NCBI RefSeq assembly: GCF_002335745.1
Contig: NZ_NIST01000001.1
Location: forward strand, 1,168,300 to 1,232,299
Length of the DNA stretch: 64,000 bases
Direction: 5' to 3'
DNA from: Evansella halocellulosilytica
GTDB taxonomy: Bacteria > Bacillota > Bacilli > Bacillales > Salisediminibacteriaceae
Shown here piece after piece: positions 50,025 through 58,714 of the stretch. How positions within the stretch are numbered: the stretch's first letter is position 1; every line of letters starts with the position of its first letter. The notes below the pieces were generated by a model. It did no database searches. It saw nothing but the letters and a program-made list of their open reading frames with translations, and had not been told where the DNA came from. Position numbers and translations under genes: made by a program.

Positions 50025-50653
50025 TTCGTATATTGTTAGCCGAAGATCAGGGGATGGTTCGTCAAGGGTTAAAAATGATGATCGAAACAGATGAAGAAAT
50101 GCGTGTTACAGGTGAGGCAAGCAATGGAAAAGAAGCGGTGACATTATGTGAATCACACACATATGACGTTGTTGTTCTCGATGTTCGAATGCCGGTTATG
50201 GATGGTCTTGAAGCAGCACGCATTATTCATTCGCGTTGGCCAGATCGGAAAGTTCTTATGCTGACGACGTTTAACGATGATCAATATGCACTTGAAGCAT
50301 TGAAGAGCGGAGCGAGAGGATATATGCTCAAAGATGCAGAACCTCAGGAGTTAATCCGGGCGATTAGAAGCTGCTTGTCTGGAGGAATTTCTTTGCAGGA
50401 TCATGTTGCAGCAAAGGTAATGCCGAAGCTGATTCAACATCGAGAGGTAGAAGAAGTCGACCCTTCGATTACGCCGCGTGAACTCGATATTATTAAACGA
50501 GTTGGAGAAGGGCGCAGTAATAAGGAAATATCTGATGAACTCGGATTGTCAGTCGGTACGATAAAAAATCATATTAGTCTTATATTAGATAAACTAGAGC
50601 TTCGTGACCGGACGCAATTAGCGATCTATGCGATTCGGCATAATATCGTATAA
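50021..50653 (+). CDS. lnrK: NarL-family response regulator (LnrK-like)
   Basis: 210 residues. Receiver with LLAEDQGMVRQG, Asp in YDVVVLDVRMP and Lys in GYMLKDAEP. A LuxR-type HTH ends it: ITPRELDIIKRVGEGRSNKE, then LSVGTIKNHISLIL. Its start overlaps the kinase stop (ATGA). A dyad TGACTCAAGTCA follows its stop and may be its binding site for the transporter genes behind. Confidence 0.88.
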   Translation: MIRILLAEDQGMVRQGLKMMIETDEEMRVTGEASNGKEAVTLCESHTYDVVVLDVRMPVMDGLEAARIIHSRWPDRKVLMLTTFNDDQYALEALKSGARGYMLKDAEPQELIRAIRSCLSGGISLQDHVAAKVMPKLIQHREVEEVDPSITPRELDIIKRVGEGRSNKEISDELGLSVGTIKNHISLILDKLELRDRTQLAIYAIRHNIV

Positions 50654-50659
50654 AAAAAG

Positions 50660-50671
50660 TGACTCAAGTCA
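50660..50671 (+). promoter_or_regulatory. Dyad between regulator and transporter genes
   Basis: TGACTCAAGTCA: five-base arms with a two-base centre, seven bases after the lnrK-like stop. TATGAA at 50681-50686 lies where a -10 box would be. It is a candidate site for the NarL-type regulator. Confidence 0.5.
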
Positions 50672-50696
50672 TGGTAAGAATATGAATTAGTGACGG

Positions 50697-50721
50697 AAGA
50701 CAGTGGGAGCACTGTCTTTTT
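50697..50721 (+). terminator. Internal terminator or attenuator before the ATPase gene
   Basis: AAGACAGTG (50697-50705) and CACTGTCTT (50710-50718) form a perfect 9-bp stem with GGAG loop and five Ts. It lies between regulator and ATPase genes, so it would lower read-through into the transporter genes unless relieved. Confidence 0.7.
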
Positions 50722-50815
50722 GTATATATACTTTGAACTGAAACATGAAGAACAAATAAAAAATGTTTTCCAAATTAGATTATTTAACTCGATTTTTAAA
50801 AAGGAGGCATTATAC

Positions 50816-51748
50816 ATGCTGGAAACAAAAGAATTGCAAAAAGCTTATAAAGGAAAAACAGCCGTCGATAGTATTAACTTATACATTGATAAAGGGGAGT
50901 CAGTAGGACTGCTCGGCCCGAATGGAGCGGGAAAGTCAACGACGATTTCGATGATTTCATCACTTATTAAACCGACATCAGGTGATGTTATGCTTCACGG
51001 AAAAAGTGTTGTAAAGGACCCGGATCGGATTCGCCATGTACTCGGGATTGTTCCGCAAGAAATTGCTCTTTATCAAGAGTTGACAGCCTATGAAAATCTA
51101 AAGTTTTTCGGAAAAATATATGGACTTAGAGGCAAAAAACTAGAAGAAGAAATTCAATTAGTGTTAAAAATGGTCGGTTTAGAAAATCGCCAAAAAGAAG
51201 TGGTCAAAACGTATTCAGGAGGGATGCAGCGTCGAATTAATATGGCGGCTGCGATGCTTCATAATCCTGAGGTGCTCATTATGGATGAACCGACCGTCGG
51301 GATTGATCCACAATCGCGTACACATATTCTTGAAACAGTACGCGAATTAAACCGTGAGAAAGGATTAACTGTCTTGTATACAAGTCACTATATGGAAGAA
51401 GTGGAGCGTCTTTGCGACAGAGTTTATATTATGGATCACGGACGAATTATAGCTTCAGGAACGAAAGAAGAGCTTAAAAGCATTTTATCTGGTGAGGAAA
51501 CGGTTTGGATCGAGTTAGATCGTCCACAACCAACCCTTCTTTCAGAACTTGAATCTATTGAAGGAATTAAAAAAGCGACTGAAACGGAAAAAGGGATAAA
51601 GTTAATCGTTCCTAAAGGGAGCAGACTGCTCGGAAAAGTTTTTCAGACAGCTGAGCGTCATGAAGTCCAAATCGTCAATGTAAATGTCCAAACACCAACT
51701 TTAGAAGACGTGTTCTTACACTTAACAGGACGTAAATTGAGAGATTGA
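50816..51748 (+). CDS. lnrL: ABC transporter ATPase (LnrL-like)
   Basis: 310 residues. Walker A GLLGPNGAGKSTT, signature YSGGMQRRINMAAAM, Walker B VLIMDEPTVGIDP, switch His in YTSHYMEEV, and a C-terminal domain of about 90 residues. Same length as LnrL (YfiL, about 311). AAAGGAGG lies eight bases before ATG 50816; the frame is open 42 codons further upstream. Two permease genes follow with short gaps. Confidence 0.9.
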   Translation: MLETKELQKAYKGKTAVDSINLYIDKGESVGLLGPNGAGKSTTISMISSLIKPTSGDVMLHGKSVVKDPDRIRHVLGIVPQEIALYQELTAYENLKFFGKIYGLRGKKLEEEIQLVLKMVGLENRQKEVVKTYSGGMQRRINMAAAMLHNPEVLIMDEPTVGIDPQSRTHILETVRELNREKGLTVLYTSHYMEEVERLCDRVYIMDHGRIIASGTKEELKSILSGEETVWIELDRPQPTLLSELESIEGIKKATETEKGIKLIVPKGSRLLGKVFQTAERHEVQIVNVNVQTPTLEDVFLHLTGRKLRD

Positions 51749-51762
51749 GGAGGTGAAAGCTG

Positions 51763-53034
51763 GTGGGCACTTTTATTATGAAAGATATTCTCGTTCAAAT
51801 TCGTGATCGAGCAGATTTAATCGTTCTTCTGTTAATGCCGTTTATTTTAATCGCAATTTTAGGATTTGCATTAAGAGGCTTAATGGAAGGTGAAACGAAT
51901 GCCATTGATATACAAGTAGCTGTCGTACAAGAAGATGATGAGCAACAAGGGATTAGTCAATTTATAGAGGAATTAGAAGAACAGAATTTTCCGGAAGAAG
52001 CAGCTGCTGAACTGCAATTTACAGCTGAGGAAATTAGTCCTTATACGATGTTGCAAGATACATTAAGCAGTGAAGAAATTAGCAACATGATTGATACGGT
52101 TGAGATGGATGCTTCAGAGGCAAAGCAGGCATTAGAGGAGGAAGAGGTAGCAGGTATTTTGACCATACCAGAAAACTTTACTCGTGATTCGTTAATGCGA
52201 CTTCTATTAAATGAAGGAGAAGGCAGTGAATTGGAGGTCACAATTACTGATCACACATCACTTCAAACGAGTGTATTTCATGACATTATTGACGGGTTTG
52301 TTCGAACACTTAACTTTGAAACAGAGATTTCAAGGTCATTAGGTGACGAAGCTTATCAATTAAATGAAGCCGCACAAAACATTGGAGGCAAAGAAACGGT
52401 TACGACACAGGATCCAATTACTTCTATTCAGTATTATACAATTGGAATGGCCGTCATGTTTGTCCTTTTTGTTGCAGGAACAATTTCTGCGAAAGCTTTT
52501 GTTGAAAAAAATGAGCACGTGTTTAATCGAATTTTATTATCTGGGAAACATTCGTCCGTTTATTTAGCGGGGAAAGTTGTTTCAGCATCGTTAATTGCTT
52601 TTGCGCAATTTGTGATTTTATTTAGTTTATCAACACTTGTTTTTCGATCATTTGCAGGCGAAACATTAGAGTTTTGGCTAGGAATGATGTTCATATCGGC
52701 AATGTTATCACTTTGTGTCGGCGGACTAACAGCCTTGCTTACAGCTCTCACTCTCCGATTTAATACTCAAGCGGTATCATCCGTTTTCACAAGTGGGATT
52801 GTTTCGGTATTTGCCTTTACAGGTGGAAGTTTCTTTCCGACGGATGGTCTGCCAGAAGTCATTAAAACAATTGGTGATTGGACACCAAACGGTGCTGCAT
52901 TATCTGCATACTTGCAATGGATGCAAGGGTTTGAGATGGATGCTTTAGTGACACCATTAATACGGATAGCCGGCATGACCGTGTTCTTAATTGTACTTAG
53001 TATTCTTCTCTTTCCGAAAAGGAGGTCTGTCTGA
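51763..53034 (+). CDS. lnrM: ABC-2 permease (LnrM-like)
   Basis: 423 residues. First helix near residue 20-40 (LIVLLLMPFILIAILGFAL), a large extracellular domain of about 180 residues, then five C-terminal helices (from TSIQYYTIGMAVMFVLFVAG). This is the ABC2_membrane_3 layout. GTG start with GAGGAGGTGAAAGCTG upstream. Partner of the second permease, whose ATG is 2 bp after its stop. Confidence 0.87.
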   Translation: MGTFIMKDILVQIRDRADLIVLLLMPFILIAILGFALRGLMEGETNAIDIQVAVVQEDDEQQGISQFIEELEEQNFPEEAAAELQFTAEEISPYTMLQDTLSSEEISNMIDTVEMDASEAKQALEEEEVAGILTIPENFTRDSLMRLLLNEGEGSELEVTITDHTSLQTSVFHDIIDGFVRTLNFETEISRSLGDEAYQLNEAAQNIGGKETVTTQDPITSIQYYTIGMAVMFVLFVAGTISAKAFVEKNEHVFNRILLSGKHSSVYLAGKVVSASLIAFAQFVILFSLSTLVFRSFAGETLEFWLGMMFISAMLSLCVGGLTALLTALTLRFNTQAVSSVFTSGIVSVFAFTGGSFFPTDGLPEVIKTIGDWTPNGAALSAYLQWMQGFEMDALVTPLIRIAGMTVFLIVLSILLFPKRRSV

Positions 53035-53036
53035 TT

Positions 53037-54143
53037 ATGAAATCTGTATTTTTACTGCAATGGCAACGACTTCGCAGAGCACCTATTCTGGTATTGTCGA
53101 TGGTTATTTTAACGGTTGCATTTGTAGCTGTTCTTGGTGGGTTTGGTCCTGGAAATACGCTCACGGTGCCTACGTATTCGGACAACTCATTGTCGGAAGA
53201 TGAGAGAGAATTTTGGCTTGATCGGTTAAATGAAGCTGATGGTATTGAGTTCGAATGGGCGGGAGAATCAGAGGCAAAACAGTGGGTGGCAGAAGGGAGT
53301 ACGAGCGTTGCTGTCCAAATCATGGAAGACGATTACCGAATGCTTGTTGCAGCAGATGACGCGAGTCACTATGGCGTTGAAAGGCATGTAAATCAAATTT
53401 ATTCTGAAGAGCTTCGTTTAAGGGAAGCTGAGCAGTATGATACCGAAGGTGATTTTCGGGAGGAAGTCGAGCGCGGTATGGAGGAACCCGCTCTTTCACT
53501 CATTACAACGAATTTAGAAGGAGAAGAAGGCACATATGAATATAATGAACAATTACAAATATTGTTTGGAATGACGCTGTTTTTCTCGATTTATACCATT
53601 TTGTTCAGCTTATATACAATCGTTGAAGAAAAGCGTGGGGGAACGTGGGATCGTCTAATTATCTCTCCACTTCATAAATGGCAAATTTATTTAGGACATT
53701 TGCTGTACTGCTTTTTTGTCGGATATGCGCAGATTGTGATTATTTTCGTGTTTTTCCAATACGTGTTCGGTTTTGATATTGGAGAAAGATTCGGTACGAT
53801 TTTAATCATTACTGCATGTTATACGTTTGCGATTGTTGCTTTAGGTATGCTTCTCATAGGGGCCGTCAATTCTCCTCAACAGCTTCAGGCTGTCATCCCA
53901 ATTGTCGCGACTGCCATTGCGATGATTGGCGGAGCATTCTGGCCGATTGAAGTTGTGACTAATGAGATCATGCTTGCCTTATCAAAAGGAGTCCCAATGC
54001 TGTATGCGATTGATGCATTGAAAGGGGCGGCGATTTTTGACCGCAGTTTCTTAGAGCTAGGTCAACCTTTATCGATCATGCTGCTTTTCGGTGTGGTTTG
54101 CATGGGTGTTGGCATTAATTTGATGGAGCGTCGGGGATCTTGA
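53037..54143 (+). CDS. lnrN: ABC-2 permease (LnrN-like)
   Basis: 368 residues with the same layout as its neighbour: one N-terminal helix (APILVLSMVILTVAFVAVLG), an acidic extracellular domain and five C-terminal helices (LFGMTLFFSIYTILFSLYTI ...). AAAAGGAGG lies about 11 bases before the ATG. As the third subunit it would form a heteromeric exporter with the LnrL/LnrM-like proteins. A terminator follows at 54151. Confidence 0.87.
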   Translation: MKSVFLLQWQRLRRAPILVLSMVILTVAFVAVLGGFGPGNTLTVPTYSDNSLSEDEREFWLDRLNEADGIEFEWAGESEAKQWVAEGSTSVAVQIMEDDYRMLVAADDASHYGVERHVNQIYSEELRLREAEQYDTEGDFREEVERGMEEPALSLITTNLEGEEGTYEYNEQLQILFGMTLFFSIYTILFSLYTIVEEKRGGTWDRLIISPLHKWQIYLGHLLYCFFVGYAQIVIIFVFFQYVFGFDIGERFGTILIITACYTFAIVALGMLLIGAVNSPQQLQAVIPIVATAIAMIGGAFWPIEVVTNEIMLALSKGVPMLYAIDALKGAAIFDRSFLELGQPLSIMLLFGVVCMGVGINLMERRGS

Positions 54144-54150
54144 TAGATAG

Positions 54151-54175
54151 AACCGTCCTTAAAGGGCGGTTTTTC
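54151..54175 (+). terminator. Terminator after the lnr-like operon
   Basis: AACCGTCC (54151-54158) pairs with GGGCGGTT (54164-54171, one G-U), followed by Ts. From here to 54447 no gene was seen. Confidence 0.8.
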
Positions 54176-54447
54176 TTATTAGTCGAATATTGGATCATGA
54201 TTATGCATGTTAGAGTTTGGGGTGATTAGCAATGACTGAGGGAAGTTGGTCAGTAGTGTGGAGAGGTGTGGTGTCTGACATTGTTTTTACTGGTCGATCT
54301 TGTTGGATGCTTCATTTTTCAACCATACATGATTGAAGAAGCTTCAACTGAACCTGCTTCAAATTCGTAGACTTCAATTCATGAATAGTTACGAAAAAAG
54401 TGAGTATAAGACAGTGATAATGTATGAACATTCAACGTCAGAATATC

Positions 54448-54478
54448 AAAAACGAGCTCCGCATTTTGAAGCTCGTTT
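54448..54478 (-). terminator. Terminator of the DrrAB-like operon
   Basis: AAACGAGCT and AGCTCGTTT (54450-54478) form a stem, and on the minus strand a T-rich tail follows, ten bases after the permease stop. Confidence 0.75.
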
Positions 54479-54487
54479 CTCCAATCA

Positions 54488-55261
54488 TTACACTTTTTGG
54501 CGTTGTTGAAAAATTATTGAAGCGATAATGACGGATATGATAAGGAGTCCACCAAACCAGCCAACTGTGAGCCAATCATTGTTGCCAATGGGCATGCCGA
54601 TAAGAAGTCCGCGCAACGTCTCAATGAGTGGTGTCATCGGCTGATTGTCGGCAAAGAAATGAAGCCAGTCAGGCATCGTATGAGTAGGAACGAAAGCACT
54701 GCTTACATAAGGTGCAAACATAATAATAAAGGTAAATGAACTAGCTGTTTCCACACTTTTAGCGAGTAAACCGAAAATTACAGAGAGCCAGCTGATTGCG
54801 AATAAAAATAAGCTAAGAAAGCCGATGACCGCAAGCCAGTCTAAAAAGGAGGCATCAGGTCTAAAGCCTATAAGGACCGCAACGAAAATAACTAAAGTCG
54901 TACTAATCATATTTCGGACAAAGCTTCCTGCCACATGACCAGTCAATAAAGATGAAGGATGAATCGGCATGCTGCGGAACCGGTCAAATAAACCACCAGT
55001 CATATCTTGGCAGACACTTATAGCTGTCATCGAACTGGCGTATCCGACGCACGTAATAATAATGCCAGGTACTACATAATTAATGTAATCCGATCCTGTT
55101 TGAATCGCTCCGCCAAAAACGTAAACAAACATAAGCATAAGGATGACAGGTAACCCGATGTTAATGAATAATGATTCCGGATTTCTGAAAATATGTTTGA
55201 AGTTACGTTTTGACATCGTCCAACTGTCACTGATGAACCAATACCACTTTGCTTCATTCAT
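54488..55261 (-). CDS. ABC-2 permease (DrrB-like)
   Basis: 257 residues with six helices, opening WTMSKRNFKHIFRNPESLF and a middle DMTGGLFDRFRSMPIHPSSL, the ABC2_membrane pattern of daunorubicin-type exporters (DrrB). Its ATG overlaps the ATPase stop by 4 bp. Together they would extrude a hydrophobic drug or lipid. It is controlled by the TetR-type gene upstream. The substrate is unknown. Confidence 0.87.
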   Translation of the reverse strand: MNEAKWYWFISDSWTMSKRNFKHIFRNPESLFINIGLPVILMLMFVYVFGGAIQTGSDYINYVVPGIIITCVGYASSMTAISVCQDMTGGLFDRFRSMPIHPSSLLTGHVAGSFVRNMISTTLVIFVAVLIGFRPDASFLDWLAVIGFLSLFLFAISWLSVIFGLLAKSVETASSFTFIIMFAPYVSSAFVPTHTMPDWLHFFADNQPMTPLIETLRGLLIGMPIGNNDWLTVGWFGGLLIISVIIASIIFQQRQKV

Positions 55262-56187
55262 TGAACACTCGCCCCTTTCGTGCTGCGATTCGTATTTTCC
55301 ATAAACACGTCGTCCAACGTTGGTTTTCGAAGTTGGACGTTATTAGGTTCTATTCCTTGCTCGTGTAAGTCATTTAATAATTGACGTAACGTTTCAATAG
55401 AACCATTCGTCGAGACAGTAATCATTTGTTTATCCTCTTCTGGATGTCCGTTCAGGAGATTGACTGCTATTTGAAAATCTGCGTGATTGTCAAAGGTGAT
55501 TTCTAACTTTTCATCGCCGACAAGACGCTTTAGCTCATCTGCTGATCCTTCTGCCACTATTTTTCCGTCATTAATGACAGCAACTTTATCTGCGAGCTGG
55601 TCAGCTTCCTCTAAATACTGGGTCGTTAAAAAGATGGTCACTCCATCGTTTGCCAACTGCTTAATAAATCGCCACATGTTCATTCGACTTCGCGGATCGA
55701 GTCCAGTTGTTGGTTCATCGAGAAAGATGATTTGAGGTGATCCGAGTAAGCTTGCAGCAATGTCGAGCCTACGGCGCATCCCACCTGAATAGGTTTTGAC
55801 TCGTTTCTTCGCTGCCTCGACTAAGTCAAATTCACGTAACAGCTCAGCAGTACGCTTCTTTACTTCTCTTCGTCTTAGATGAGTAAGGCATCCCATCATG
55901 TGAAGATTTTCTTCCCCTGTTAAAAGTTCGTCGACGGCACTGTATTGACCCGTAACACTAATCATTTTTCTAATGAATGCAGCATCACGTGCGAGGTCAT
56001 GTTTACCGATCATCACCGTTCCTTTATCTGCTCGAATTAATGTCGATAAGATTTTCACTGTTGTCGTTTTTCCAGCTCCGTTTTCGCCTAACAATGCAAA
56101 AATTGAACCACGGGCAACGTGAAAGTCGAGTCCTTTTAAAACGTCATGTTGACGGTATGACTTTCTAAGGTCTTTTACGGATATCAT
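55258..56187 (-). CDS. ABC ATPase (DrrA-like)
   Basis: 309 residues. Walker A ALLGENGAGKTTTVK, signature YSGGMRRRLDIAASL, Walker B QIIFLDEPTTGLDP, then FLTTQYLEEADQLADKVAVI and the DrrA-type C-terminal domain ending PTLDDVFMENTNR. The ATG at 56187 has only a distant GGAG (about 18 bases). No closer site is seen. Upstream are a consensus promoter and a TetR-type operator. Confidence 0.87.
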   Translation of the reverse strand: MISVKDLRKSYRQHDVLKGLDFHVARGSIFALLGENGAGKTTTVKILSTLIRADKGTVMIGKHDLARDAAFIRKMISVTGQYSAVDELLTGEENLHMMGCLTHLRRREVKKRTAELLREFDLVEAAKKRVKTYSGGMRRRLDIAASLLGSPQIIFLDEPTTGLDPRSRMNMWRFIKQLANDGVTIFLTTQYLEEADQLADKVAVINDGKIVAEGSADELKRLVGDEKLEITFDNHADFQIAVNLLNGHPEEDKQMITVSTNGSIETLRQLLNDLHEQGIEPNNVQLRKPTLDDVFMENTNRSTKGASVQ

Positions 56188-56218
56188 TTTATCTAATGAG
56201 ATTCTCTCCTTTTGTTTT

Positions 56219-56271
56219 TGATTGAATTAATCAGTCAATATAAGATTAAAAAGAAATCCATCTTTTGTCAA
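56219..56271 (-). promoter_or_regulatory. Promoter of the DrrAB-like operon with a TetR-type operator
   Basis: On the minus strand TTGACA (56266-56271), 17-bp spacer and TAATCT (56243-56248) form a good sigma-A promoter. Just downstream lies the 19-bp dyad TGATTGA-ATTAA-TCAGTCA (56219-56237), 6 of 7 arm bases matching. A repressor there would block the start, fitting the TetR-type gene in front. Confidence 0.75.
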
Positions 56272-56309
56272 CCAAAAGTTTGGTGCAAAAAAAGGATTAT
56301 AATCTATGT

Positions 56310-56903
56310 TTATCGTGTAGTGATCATGCGCAGCAGGAGATTGACACGGTGGTTAATATTTTTATTCCACCATGGAAGGTCATCGGTCATGATTCCGGTA
56401 AGAACTGTTAAAAATAATTCCAGCAACTCTTGTGGATCGCCTTCGATAATTTCACCGGCATTTTGACCTTCTACGATGAGCGGATAAATTTTTGCTATGT
56501 ATATGGTGCCGCCTTCTTCGACGAGTTTTTTTGTTTCATCTGCGACTTCTTCTGACCTGGAAATATGTTGAATCACTCTGAATGTGTCGCTGTTTCCTTC
56601 CATTAATGCTAACTTTGTAAAACGTTTAATTTTTTCTAATGGAGAAAGGTCAAGCCCTTCAAATTGTCCAAACAATTCATCCGTACCTGACATAGCCCAA
56701 GCAAGACTTTTATGTAAAACCTCTTCTTTAGACTGAAAATAATGATAGAGAAGCCCATGGCTGACACCAGCTTCTTTTGCGATCATACTTATCTTTGTTA
56801 GTTTAATTCCATTATTTGCAAATACTTTTATTGCCGCTTCCATGATTTGTACTTTTCGATCTTCGCGCAAGCTTTTCAGCTGTTCTTCATTTCTTGGGGA
56901 CAT
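56310..56903 (-). CDS. TetR family repressor
   Basis: 197 residues. N-terminal HTH (KVQIMEAAIKVFANNGIKLTKISMI AKEAGVSHGLLYHYFQSKEEVL) followed by a helical ligand-binding domain. It should repress the DrrAB-like genes behind it through the dyad at 56219-56237 and lift off when the drug binds. The gene precedes the transporter on the same strand, with its own upstream region facing the lipoprotein gene. Confidence 0.9.
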   Translation of the reverse strand: MSPRNEEQLKSLREDRKVQIMEAAIKVFANNGIKLTKISMIAKEAGVSHGLLYHYFQSKEEVLHKSLAWAMSGTDELFGQFEGLDLSPLEKIKRFTKLALMEGNSDTFRVIQHISRSEEVADETKKLVEEGGTIYIAKIYPLIVEGQNAGEIIEGDPQELLELFLTVLTGIMTDDLPWWNKNINHRVNLLLRMITTR

Positions 56904-57037
56904 TGATCAATTCTCCTTCATATATGATGATGTCATGTTGATTTTAACATATATTGTACTACCGTTTATAAAGCTTGGCAAAATGACGGTCTTACGAGCT
57001 CTTATCTTCCATACGTATTGATAAGGGGGAATCTACT

Positions 57038-57532
57038 ATGAAATCGATTGTTGTTGTTTTGTTCAGTTCCTTTTTGGCTTCATGTGCATTTGGAGATAAA
57101 GAGGAGGAGAGGCGTACCGTCATTCATGAACCGAATCTTTTATATTTTATTACTGATATTTTGCAAGTTAGTTCTGATCATCATACGCTCGTTTTTTATG
57201 GGGAAAGTGACCATTGGCAGATGGCTTATGTGTTAAACCCTGAGAAAAATGACGAATTGGCGTATGAAGTGCTGCGCTATAAAAAGAGTGATGCAGCGTC
57301 GTTAATATTTGATGAAGGTGATGAGACGGATGAACCGCCAGTAGCGCACGAAATTTCTTTTCCGGACGGCCAATCTAGCGGACAAAGTTATCTAAATCGG
57401 GACTACACAATACATGGATTTGGTCCTCGAGAGGATCTTGACAGCGAGGATATGTTATCCGCTGTTGTTGAATGGGAAGGAGAGCGGGAAGAAATTACGT
57501 TAGAGAATGTCCATTATCAAAATGAGGAATAG
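57038..57532 (+). CDS. Lipoprotein of unknown function
   Basis: 164 residues. Signal peptide IVVVLFSSFLASC with the lipobox Cys at residue 16, then an acidic extracellular part without a recognised domain. AAGGGGGAATCTACT precedes the ATG. It lies divergent from the TetR gene, but nothing ties it to that operon. Confidence 0.72.
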   Translation: MKSIVVVLFSSFLASCAFGDKEEERRTVIHEPNLLYFITDILQVSSDHHTLVFYGESDHWQMAYVLNPEKNDELAYEVLRYKKSDAASLIFDEGDETDEPPVAHEISFPDGQSSGQSYLNRDYTIHGFGPREDLDSEDMLSAVVEWEGEREEITLENVHYQNEE

Positions 57533-57535
57533 TGT

Positions 57536-57969
57536 TCATGAATCGGCTGGTCTTATCACATATTTCCAATGGTCAGGTAGTTCGTGTGTTTCTAAATGTT
57601 CATAATGAACTAACTTTGCACCGATAGGATTTATATCAAGTGAAACGATCTTTACCAACTGAAATATGTGGTCCAATTACAGGGGGTCACATCTAATGAG
57701 ATTAAAAAGCGGAATGACCGATTTCCACAAACTCTTTCTACTTTTGCCACATCAACCATGTACCAATAAACCGTTGGAGCTATTGTTAACCTTTCGGAAT
57801 AATGTTCGTTTATTTGCGCATCGATCTGCGGTAAAAGTAAAGTAATCATTATGTCATGATAAAGATCTTCTTTTTCAGGAGAGGGAAGTACTGTTTCCTC
57901 TGCAATCGCTGGTTGTCCTGACTTGATTATGATAATTGAAACGAAAAAAACGATACTAAACTTCTTCAA
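57536..57969 (-). pseudogene. DUF3888-type secreted protein with two frameshifts
   Basis: TTG 57969 (AGGAG upstream) starts KKFSIVFFVSIIIIKSGQPA, a signal peptide, then DLYHDIMITLLLPQIDAQIN EHY, the DUF3888 core. The first frame stops at 57652 just after SLDVTP. The second continues VIGPHISVGKDRFT and stops at 57636. The third carries on as DINPIGAKLVHYEHLETHEL PDHWK to 57536. All three pieces fit one DUF3888 protein, so two single-base changes have broken it. Confidence 0.75.
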
Positions 57970-58126
57970 TGTGGTTTCTCCTAACCTAATAGTCAATTAC
58001 CATTATCGTTCCAAAGATTTTATGGTTCCATGTATAAAAGAATTACGTTCCAAACACACGTTTGCTTGTGAGAGTTCTTTTACGTACAATAGATGTATCA
58101 TTTAAAATAAAGGAGTTTTAGGTCAA

Positions 58127-58564
58127 ATGGACAGCCGATTAATTGTTAATGACGAAATTTTGATTGATGCGTCTCCTGAAAAAGTGTGGGAAGTGCTGAC
58201 AAAACCGAAATACGTTGCACAATGGGATGAACTTCCAGAAGATTATCCGAGTGAAGATATGACGGTTGGTAGTAAAGTTGTATGGAATCTTCCAAACGGC
58301 GGGGAGTCTGTGACGAAGATTATTAAAGCTGAAGAAATGAAACAATTAAAAATTGCCTTATACGTATCGAATTGGGAAAAGAAGCCGAAAGAAGGGGACG
58401 TGGCATATTTATATAATCTGGAAGAAAAAGAAGGACAAACACTTCTTACCATTGAAATAGGAGACTTTTCATTGATCAAAAACGGAGAAATGTACTATGA
58501 TGCATCTGTAGAGTTTGCAACAGAATCAAAAGAGATGATTAAAGCGTTAGCTGAAAAAATGTAA
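58127..58564 (+). CDS. SRPBCC family protein (AHSA1-like)
   Basis: 145 residues of the START/Bet v1 cone fold: LIVNDEILIDASPEKVWEVL with TKPKYVAQWDELPED, GSKVVWNLPNGG and the long final helix SVEFATESKEMIKALAEKM. This fold binds hydrophobic ligands, and the AHSA1 group is often found near regulators. No such partner is next to it. AAAGGAGTTTTAGGTCAA precedes the ATG. Terminator at 58611. Confidence 0.83.
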   Translation: MDSRLIVNDEILIDASPEKVWEVLTKPKYVAQWDELPEDYPSEDMTVGSKVVWNLPNGGESVTKIIKAEEMKQLKIALYVSNWEKKPKEGDVAYLYNLEEKEGQTLLTIEIGDFSLIKNGEMYYDASVEFATESKEMIKALAEKM

Positions 58565-58610
58565 ACTTGCTATAAAACATCTTTTATTAGGTTAACTTCC
58601 GACTTAAAAG

Positions 58611-58650
58611 AAACCTAGTGTGAACCGGAATGAGACACTAGGTTTTTGTA
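58611..58650 (+). terminator. Terminator after the SRPBCC gene
   Basis: AAACCTAGTGT (58611-58621) pairs exactly with ACACTAGGTTT (58635-58645), followed by Ts. Strong. Confidence 0.88.
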
Positions 58651-58714
58651 TGCCAAGCAAATTTAGATGAAAAGAAGGGCTTGCTTATCTAGGGGAACTG
58701 TTTTAGCTTGAGCG

